In this document: one piece after another, positions 1-6,982 of the stretch
Numbering within the stretch: position 1 is the first letter of the stretch
Layout: each line of letters opens with the position of its first letter
Assembly: GCA_041485385.1 (NCBI GenBank)
Contig: JBGPJM010000155.1
Location: forward strand, 1 to 11,657
Length of the DNA: 11,657 bases
Origin: JBGPJM01 sp041485385
GTDB lineage: Bacteria > Planctomycetota > Phycisphaerae > Phycisphaerales > UBA1924
Direction of reading: 5' to 3'
Notes under the pieces: generated by a model
What the model was told of the DNA's origin: nothing
Database searches by the model: none
Seen by the model: only the letters and a program-made list of their open reading frames with translations
Position numbers and translations under genes: made by a program

Positions 1-99
1 AAGCACTTACGCGATTTGACCCTCCGCTATTTCCCGCTTTGGGCGCGCAAACTGGACCGATGGCCCATAGGTAGAGGGGGACCACACCCGCGCCACTGA
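1..99 (+). CDS. Possible 3' end of an upstream gene (partial, uncertain)
   Basis: The first forward frame is open from the window edge for 32 codons and stops at TGA 97-99. The peptide is rich in Arg, Leu and aromatic residues (for example LTLRYFPLWARKLDRW) and does not look like random low-complexity sequence. The stop lies inside the left arm of the hairpin at 94-120, which would suit a gene end. I recognise no family, and 32 codons is too little to prove coding. The other two forward frames stop within about 75 bases. Treat this as a candidate only. Confidence 0.22.
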   Translation, partial: KHLRDLTLRYFPLWARKLDRWPIGRGGPHPRH

Positions 100-120
100 C
101 TCAGTTCCTCCGAGTCAGTG
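94..120. repeat. Perfect 9-bp inverted repeat (hairpin, possible terminator)
   Basis: CACTGACTC (94-102) pairs exactly with GAGTCAGTG (112-120) around a 9-nt loop. The left arm also forms part of a smaller palindrome, ACTGACTCAGT (95-105). No T-run follows on either strand, so a classical intrinsic terminator is not established. It may still end transcription of whatever lies left of the window. Confidence 0.5.
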
Positions 121-243
121 CACCACACCCCGAGCGCCCTCTCCGCGCGCCGCCACTCCACGCCTCACCGCCTTCACGCCTCACGCCTCCCCCTCCAGGA
201 CCACCCGAATTCCAGATCGCGACAAATCACGCTCGCATCAACA

Positions 244-268
244 CAAGTGCTTTACAGAAAGGCACTTG
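244..268. repeat. Inverted repeat CAAGTGCTTT / AAA-GCACTTG
   Basis: CAAGTGC (244-250) pairs with GCACTTG (262-268). The stem extends through TTT (251-253) and AAA (258-260) with one unpaired G at 261, leaving the loop ACAG. The embedded 8-mer AAGTGCTT recurs in inverse orientation as AAGCACTT at 1-8 and 381-388, so the arm could be a protein-binding site rather than an RNA hairpin. Confidence 0.45.
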
Positions 269-410
269 CAGCAGTTCACGCCCCCGCGCCGACCCTCAAA
301 AACCCCCCAAAAACCCCGAGAAAACCGACACCCCCTCTTCGCGCAAAACACCCGCCAAAAACCACAACTCTAGCAGCAACAAGCACTTGCGCAAAAAACC
401 TGCCCTGCTT

Positions 411-500
411 TTCTCGATCTTTCCCCGCCTTTCTCTGCTTTTCTCTGCTTTTCTCAAAATCTCTCGTTCCTTCTCAACATCTCTCGATCCTTCTCGTCCC
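411..500. repeat. Nine-unit 10-nt-period TTCTC array
   Basis: Units begin at 411, 421, 431, 441, 451, 461, 471, 481 and 491. Each starts with TTCTC or a one-base variant (TTCCC at 421, CTCTC at 461 and 481), followed by five less conserved bases. The 20-base blocks 451-470 and 471-490 match at 18 of 20 positions. The phase is kept without any insertion or deletion across 90 bases. Confidence 0.7.
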
Positions 501-540
501 CTGTCCCCACACCCGTCTCCCCCCTCCCCGCGTCCTCTCT

Positions 541-565
541 TCTCAGCGCCCTCCGCGTCTCAGCG
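541..565. repeat. Triple short direct repeat (TCTCAGCG / CCTCCGCG / TCTCAGCG)
   Basis: TCTCAGCG occurs at 541-548 and again at 558-565, with the related CCTCCGCG at 550-557 between them. From memory, strings of this style recur between genes in several bacterial phyla. No database comparison was made. Confidence 0.4.
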
Positions 566-641
566 AGAGATGCATTTCAGCGTTCGCCCCAGCCAAGCCA
601 CCACGAACCAACACAACTCCACACGCCACGCAACTTACATC

Positions 642-732
642 AAAAACACTCCAGAAAAGAACCTCAAAAAACCCCAAAAAACCCCAAAAAACCTCGCCGA
701 ACCTCAAAAAACCCCCATCGAACCTCAAAAAA
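642..732. repeat. Helically phased A-tracts (predicted curved DNA)
   Basis: Runs of six A lie at 666-671, 676-681, 686-691, 706-711 and 727-732, with shorter runs at 642-646 and 655-658. The core spacings are 10, 10, 20 and 21 bases, that is, whole helical turns. The motif GAACCTCAAAAAACCC, with small variations, starts at 659, 699, 720 and 741. Phased A-tracts are known to bend DNA. This block ends about 110 bases before the elbB start. Confidence 0.6.
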
Positions 733-834
733 CCCATGCCGAACCTCAAAGAACCTCACGAAACCTCCTTGCCCCTCTCCCCCTCTCCGGTTCTCCTAGT
801 CTCCCAGTCCCAGTCCCAGTCACCCAGTCACCCC

Positions 835-838
835 GGAG
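835..838 (+). promoter_or_regulatory. Shine-Dalgarno for elbB
   Basis: GGAG lies six C residues before ATG 845. This supports the chosen start. Confidence 0.55.
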
Positions 839-844
839 CCCCCC

Positions 845-1531
845 ATGCCCAAAATCGCCCTCATCCTCAGCGGCTGCGGCGTCTTCGACGGCAGCGAAAT
901 CCACGAGTCCGTCAGCGCCCTCGTCCACCTCTCCCGACACGGCGCCACGGTCTCCTGCTTCGCCCCCGACATCGACCAGGCCCGCGTCGTCAACCACCTC
1001 TCCGGCAAGCCCGCACCCGCTGAAAAACGCAACGTCCTCGTCGAATCCGCCCGCATCGCCCGCGGCAAAATCTCCCCCCTCTCCAATCTCAACGCCGCCG
1101 ATTTCGACGCCGCCGTCTTCCCCGGTGGCTTCGGCGCCGCCACCAACCTCTGCGACTTCGCCACCAGAGGCGCCGACTGCACCGTCAACCCCGAAGTCGC
1201 CCGCGTCGTCAAGCAGTTCCACGACGCCGGCAAACCCGTCGGCATGTGCTGCATCGCCCCCGTCATCGGCGCCCGAGTCCTCGGCACCAAATCCGGCGGC
1301 CCCGGCGTGACCGTGACGATCGGCAGCGATGCGGCCACCGCCGCCGCCATCACCGCCATGGGCTCCAAAAACATCTCCAAGCCCGTCACCGAGTCCTACA
1401 CGGACCCGAAGCACAACATGATCACCACCCCCGCCTACATGTACGGCAATGCCCCCATCCACCAGGTCTTCGACGGCATCGGCGCCATGATCGACGGAGT
1501 GTTGGCCCGCATCGGCGCGGGAGTGCGATGA
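845..1531 (+). CDS. elbB: ElbB, DJ-1/PfpI-family glyoxalase-like protein
   Basis: This is a 228-residue cytoplasmic protein of the DJ-1/PfpI fold, close in length to the E. coli family member (about 217). The family signature is clear. The N-terminus reads ILSGCGVFDGSEIHE, with the conserved acidic residue at Glu18. The CFAPD block is at 38-42, and FPGGFGAATNL at 92-102 forms the turn before the active site. The nucleophile region is MCCIAP at 134-139, and TTPAYM (194-199) is typical near the C-terminus. Cys136 aligns with the expected nucleophile, and Cys135 beside it is an extra cysteine. E. coli ElbB (also called GlxIII-like or 'enhancing lycopene biosynthesis protein') has been linked to weak glyoxalase activity, but its physiological role is unsettled. 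The start is supported by GGAG at 835-838. The transporter gene begins 125 bases downstream on the same strand. Confidence 0.95.
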   Translation: MPKIALILSGCGVFDGSEIHESVSALVHLSRHGATVSCFAPDIDQARVVNHLSGKPAPAEKRNVLVESARIARGKISPLSNLNAADFDAAVFPGGFGAATNLCDFATRGADCTVNPEVARVVKQFHDAGKPVGMCCIAPVIGARVLGTKSGGPGVTVTIGSDAATAAAITAMGSKNISKPVTESYTDPKHNMITTPAYMYGNAPIHQVFDGIGAMIDGVLARIGAGVR

Positions 1532-1643
1532 GCAGGACAAACAGCGGTAACTCAAGATTCATCAACAACTTATGTCATCGTCTCATCGCTTTGCACTCTA
1601 TCGCTTTTCTTTAGGGTTCTCCCCACCGGCCTCGCAGATCCCG

Positions 1644-1649
1644 TACCCT
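1644..1649 (+). promoter_or_regulatory. Candidate -10 hexamer TACCCT for leaderless transporter mRNA
   Basis: TACCCT fits TANNNT and ends seven bases before ATG 1657. No purine-rich Shine-Dalgarno lies between. This spacing would place the transcript start at or near the A of the ATG. No -35 box is obvious. The upstream gap 1532-1640 is more AT-rich than its surroundings. Confidence 0.35.
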
Positions 1650-1656
1650 CCCGGCC

Positions 1657-3579
<1,923 letters not shown>

Positions 3580-3595
3580 TCCCGGGGGCGCGCGC

Positions 3596-3601
3596 TACGC
3601 T
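3596..3601 (+). promoter_or_regulatory. Candidate -10 hexamer TACGCT for leaderless helicase mRNA
   Basis: TACGCT fits TANNNT and ends six bases before ATG 3608, repeating the arrangement in front of the transporter gene. There is no Shine-Dalgarno. The only other route to expression is read-through from the transporter 28 bases upstream. Confidence 0.33.
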
Positions 3602-3607
3602 TGCGCG

Positions 3608-5998
3608 ATGACCCGGCCCGACACAGGATCCTCCGTTCTCGACGGCCTCACCGAGCCGCAGAAGAGCGCCGTCCTGCACACCGAGGGGCCCCTCCTCGTC
3701 CTCGCCGGCCCCGGCTCGGGCAAAACCCGCGTCATCACCCGGCGCATCGCCTACCTCGTCGAGTGCGGCATCCCGGCCTGGCAGATCCTCGCGCTGACCT
3801 TCACCAACAAGGCCGCCGCGGAGATGCGCGAGCGCGTCCTCACCCTTCTCGGCGAGGGGCCGGCTTCGCGCGGGTTGACCGTGACGACCTTCCATTCGCT
3901 CTGCGCCCGCCTCGTCCGGCGCTACGCCCCGCACGCCGGGCCGGTCCTCGGCGGGCTCACCGCCAGCTTCGCCATCTGCGACGCGGCCGACCAGCTCGCC
4001 CTTATGAAGAAGGTGATCGAAGCCCTCGACCTCTCCAGCTCCAACTTCCCCCCCCGCTCGATGCTCTCCCGCATCAGCGCCGCCAAGAACGAGCTCGTCG
4101 GCGTCGAGCAGTTCACCCGCAACGCCGGCGACTTCGCCGAGCGCATGCTCGCGAAGATCTACGCCGCCTACCAGAAGGCCCTCCGCGACGCCAACATGGC
4201 CGACTTCGACGACCTCCTCGTGCTCACGGCGCGGATGCTCAAGGAACTTCCTCAGGTGCGCGACGAGTGCCGCCGCCGCTGGCAATACCTCCTGATCGAC
4301 GAGTACCAGGACACCAACCACGCGCAGTTCCTCATCGCCTCGCTCCTCGCCGGCGAGGGCGTCCCCAACATCTGCGTCGTGGGCGACCCCGATCAGTCGA
4401 TCTACGGCTGGCGCGGCGCCGACATCTCCAACATCCTGGAGTTCGAAGAGCAGTTCCCCAGTGCCCGCGTGATCGCGCTGGGCGAGAACTTCCGCTCCAC
4501 CGGCTCGATCCTCGCCGTTGCCGACGCGATGATCCGCAACAACAAGCTCCGCAAGCACAAGGACCTCGTCGCCTCCCGCGGCGGCGGCGCGAAGGTGGAG
4601 GTGACCCTCTGCCGCGACGAGCACCACGAGGCCCGGCTTGTCCTGGATTGGCTCAAGGAGCAGCGAGACGAGACCGGGACGCCGACGGTGTCGTGGAAGG
4701 ACATGGCGGTCTTCTACCGCACCAACGCCCTCAGCCGCGTGATCGAGGACGCGCTGCGCAACGCCGGCGTCCCCTACGTCATCGCACGCGGCACCGCGTT
4801 CTACCAGCGCGAGGAAATCAAGCACGCCCTGGCCTACCTGCGCCTCACCGCCAACACCGCCGACGGGATCTCACTGGGACGGATCATCAACACGCCCGCG
4901 CGCGGGATCGGCGCGGCGAGCTGGGCGCGGGTGGAAGCCGCCGCGGCGCAGATGGGCATCCCCGCTTTCGAAGGGCTCCATCTGGCCGCGCAGGGCAGGG
5001 CTCGGGGAGGGGAGGCGGCGGCGGCGATGCCCGAGCTGACCGGCCGCGCCCAGAACGCGATCGGGAGGTTCATCGCGACGGTCGACGGGTGGACCGGGCA
5101 GGCGACGTTCATGGGCAGCGACGTGCCAGCGTCCCTGGCCGACCTGGTCGAGCGCGTGATCCGGGAATCCGGCCTGGAGCAGATGTACAAGGCCGGGAAG
5201 ACCGACACCGACATGGAGCGCGTGGAGAACCTCGCGGAACTCGTCTCATCGGCGCGCGATTTCGAGCTGGAGTACGAGCCGGCGGCGGACCCGGCGATGG
5301 ATGCGCCCGCGCCCGATGCGCCCCCGGCGGTTCCGCCCCTGCTGGCGATGCTCCGCGCGTACCTCGAGCGCGTGACGCTCGTGGCCGATGCGGACTCGGT
5401 CGACCCGGCTCAGGGGGCCGTGACGCTGATGACCCTGCACGCGGCCAAGGGGCTCGAGTTCCGCGCCGTGGCGATGATCGGCCTGGAGGAGAACACCCTC
5501 CCGCATTCGCGGGCCCTGCAGGACGAGCGCGAGATGGAGGAGGAGCGCCGCCTGTGCTTCGTCGGCATCACCCGCGCCATGGACCGGCTGCTGATCACCT
5601 CCGCGAAATACCGGACGATCCGCGGCATGTCGGAACGCACGACCCCGAGCCGGTTCCTCGACGAGCTGCCGCGCGAGCACTGCACCTTCAGCGACCAGAG
5701 CGAGTCCTTCGCCCCCGGGTACGACTTCGACGACGACGCGGGCGAGATCGCTCCGGAGATGCGCAGCGGCTTGAGCAGGAGAAGCCCGCTCGGCGCCGGC
5801 GGCGGGATCCGGGACGGGGCCGGCGACATCCGTGTCGGCGCCCTGGTGCGCCACCCGCAGTTCGGCGTCGGCAAGGTCGCCTCGGTGACGCGCGGCGCCG
5901 ATGCCCGGGCCAGGATCATCTTCCGCGACGTCGGCGAGAAAACGCTCGTGCTGCAGTACGCGCGCCTGCAGTGGCTGAACGATCCGGACGTCGATTGA
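3608..5998 (+). CDS. UvrD/PcrA-type superfamily 1 ATP-dependent DNA helicase
   Basis: This 796-residue 3'-5' helicase acts in DNA repair and replication-conflict resolution. All core motifs are present: Q-motif LTEPQKSAVLH (14-24), Walker A GPGSGKT (34-40), Ia LTFTNKAAAEM (63-73), II DEYQD (231-235), III GDPDQSIYGWRGA (259-271), IV NFRS (294-297), V TLHAAKGLEF (609-618) and VI VGITRA (652-657). The C-terminus (about 741-790, IRVGALVRHPQFGVGKV) is the Tudor-like module seen in PcrA and UvrD, which binds RNA polymerase in known members. A Pro/Ala/Asp-rich insertion lies near 558-577. The frame is open upstream to 3326, but that part overlaps the transporter. Homology begins right after ATG 3608, so I chose that start. 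At about 800 residues it is slightly longer than typical PcrA. PcrA versus UvrD cannot be decided from sequence alone. Confidence 0.95.
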   Translation: MTRPDTGSSVLDGLTEPQKSAVLHTEGPLLVLAGPGSGKTRVITRRIAYLVECGIPAWQILALTFTNKAAAEMRERVLTLLGEGPASRGLTVTTFHSLCARLVRRYAPHAGPVLGGLTASFAICDAADQLALMKKVIEALDLSSSNFPPRSMLSRISAAKNELVGVEQFTRNAGDFAERMLAKIYAAYQKALRDANMADFDDLLVLTARMLKELPQVRDECRRRWQYLLIDEYQDTNHAQFLIASLLAGEGVPNICVVGDPDQSIYGWRGADISNILEFEEQFPSARVIALGENFRSTGSILAVADAMIRNNKLRKHKDLVASRGGGAKVEVTLCRDEHHEARLVLDWLKEQRDETGTPTVSWKDMAVFYRTNALSRVIEDALRNAGVPYVIARGTAFYQREEIKHALAYLRLTANTADGISLGRIINTPARGIGAASWARVEAAAAQMGIPAFEGLHLAAQGRARGGEAAAAMPELTGRAQNAIGRFIATVDGWTGQATFMGSDVPASLADLVERVIRESGLEQMYKAGKTDTDMERVENLAELVSSARDFELEYEPAADPAMDAPAPDAPPAVPPLLAMLRAYLERVTLVADADSVDPAQGAVTLMTLHAAKGLEFRAVAMIGLEENTLPHSRALQDEREMEEERRLCFVGITRAMDRLLITSAKYRTIRGMSERTTPSRFLDELPREHCTFSDQSESFAPGYDFDDDAGEIAPEMRSGLSRRSPLGAGGGIRDGAGDIRVGALVRHPQFGVGKVASVTRGADARARIIFRDVGEKTLVLQYARLQWLNDPDVD

Positions 5999-6001
5999 CA
6001 G

Positions 6002-6020
6002 GTCGACGGTCATCGTCGAC
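6002..6020. terminator. Hairpin at the convergent gene junction
   Basis: GTCGACG (6002-6008) pairs exactly with CGTCGAC (6014-6020) around GTCAT. It begins 3 bases after the helicase stop and overlaps the last codons of the minus-strand protease gene. It has no T-run. A bidirectional terminator role is plausible but unproven, since seven GC-rich base pairs can arise by chance here. Confidence 0.35.
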
Positions 6021-6846
6021 GGCGCGCGACGAGCAGCACGGCGACGCCGAGCGTGATCACCGCGCCGGGCGCGGGGACGCCGCGCGGACGGTTGAAGAAG
6101 CTCCCCGGCGGCGGGAGCGACGAGGTGATCGGAACGCCGGGATGGATGAACGCCGAGAGCCACGGCTGGAAGCTGTCCAGGCTGAGCGCGTACGCGTACG
6201 AGCCGAAGAGCGACGAGCCCAGCGGGCCCGAGAGGCCGGTGGCGATGCCGACCAGGTGGAGCGATTGATTGTCGTCGGAGACGGTGAAGAGCCCGCCGCC
6301 GGAGTCGTACAGCGCGAAGATGGCTTCGCCGTCGATCGCGCCGTCGGTCCCGGGCGCATCGAAGCGGACGGAGATGCTGGTCCGGGCGCTCTCGACGGTG
6401 TTGGCGCCCCACGCCTCCTGCGTCGGGCCGGCCCAGTCGAAGCCATCGGCACGCGCGGGGCCTGCGACAAGCCCGTGCCCGCCGAGGAGCACACGCTGGC
6501 CGACGATCGGCGCGGGGCCGAGTTCGTACCAGCCGGGGAGCGGATCGGCGAGATGGATGAGCGCGAGGTCGGCGCGCGGGCTGGGGAAGACGTGCGCGGC
6601 GACAAACGCCTGGTCGTTCATGACGAACGTCTGCCCCACACCGCCGCCGACATGCCGCGCCGTGAGCACCCAGCGCTCGCCGACGGCGACGCCGGAGGCG
6701 CCGTTCCACGCGCCGATGTAGGACTGCGCCGGGGGCGTGAAGCCGCCTGGGACAACGACCGCGCGGGCGGCGCCGGTCGCGCCGAGCACGGGGGCGGCGA
6801 GGCAGGCCGCGAGAGCAACAGACCGCCGGCGCAAGTGGTCACGCAT
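6010..6846 (-). CDS. Secreted trypsin-fold serine protease-like protein with PEP-CTERM-type tail
   Basis: The protein has 278 residues. An N-terminal signal peptide (MRDHLRRR, then a hydrophobic Ala-rich core, cleavage near residue 29) directs export. The trypsin-like triad is readable: His65 in LTARHVG, Asp93 in RADLALIHL, and Ser182 in YDSGGG. In classical enzymes the serine follows Gly-Asp. Here Tyr180 takes the place of the oxyanion-hole glycine, so activity is uncertain. The C-terminus (about 257-278) is VPAPG, a hydrophobic stretch and RRRR, a PEP-CTERM-like exosortase sorting signal of the planctomycete style. The mature protein is probably exported and anchored or processed at the envelope. 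An AGAGAG purine run lies 8 bases before ATG 6846 as a weak Shine-Dalgarno. The gene converges on the helicase with 11 bases between them. No dedicated exosortase is visible in the window. Confidence 0.85.
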   Translation of the reverse strand: MRDHLRRRSVALAACLAAPVLGATGAARAVVVPGGFTPPAQSYIGAWNGASGVAVGERWVLTARHVGGGVGQTFVMNDQAFVAAHVFPSPRADLALIHLADPLPGWYELGPAPIVGQRVLLGGHGLVAGPARADGFDWAGPTQEAWGANTVESARTSISVRFDAPGTDGAIDGEAIFALYDSGGGLFTVSDDNQSLHLVGIATGLSGPLGSSLFGSYAYALSLDSFQPWLSAFIHPGVPITSSLPPPGSFFNRPRGVPAPGAVITLGVAVLLVARRRR

Positions 6847-6904
6847 GGGAGCATCTCTCTGGTTGAAAGGAAACCGGAGAGGTATCGGTCCCTGACCGGG
6901 CCGC

Positions 6905-6933
6905 CGTGCCCGCGGGCGGGCGTGACGGGCACG
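6905..6933 (-). terminator. GC-rich hairpin after the membrane ATPase gene
   Basis: CGTGCCCG (6905-6912) pairs exactly with CGGGCACG (6926-6933) across a 13-base loop. It lies about 50 bases past the stop of the minus-strand ATPase gene (6983) and upstream of the protease start. No clear T-run follows, so a terminator role is tentative. Confidence 0.3.
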
Positions 6934-6982
6934 CGGGCGGGAAGACGGTCCGTTTATGCGGGCTGTGACGGGTATGACGGCA

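Larger units (their letters stand above)
100..844. other. Gene-free region of short-period repeats upstream of elbB
   Basis: I find no supportable gene here. Several overlapping frames are open, but only because the plus strand is poor in G and built from simple motifs, so stops are rare. In order it holds CACGCCTC-type repeats (about 158-190), a hairpin at 244-268, A-tracts at 298-302, 309-313, 345-348, 357-361 and 393-398, a 10-nt-period TTCTC array (411-500), a triple TCTCAGCG-like repeat (541-565), phased A6 tracts (about 642-732), and CCCAGT repeats (about 802-827). The elbB promoter probably lies in its right part, but no convincing -35/-10 pair can be named. Confidence 0.75.

Noticed and set aside
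659..760. Repeated GAACCTCAAAAAACCC units as a CRISPR array
   Set aside because: The units start 20-40 bases apart with no distinct spacers of regular length, the unit itself is degenerate, and no cas gene is nearby. Phased A-tracts explain the pattern better.
118..1023. Long open frames over the upstream region (118-1023 and 387-1310 plus, 746-1555 minus)
   Set aside because: They run through repeat DNA with Pro/Lys/Ser/Arg-only composition and continue out of frame across the clear elbB gene. The openness comes from G-poor, stop-poor sequence.
1525..1589. GCGATGAG / CTCATCGC inverted repeat as the elbB terminator
   Set aside because: The eight-base arms are 49 bases apart and the left arm overlaps the elbB stop. 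A hairpin with so long a loop is weak, and TCATCG is itself repeated locally.
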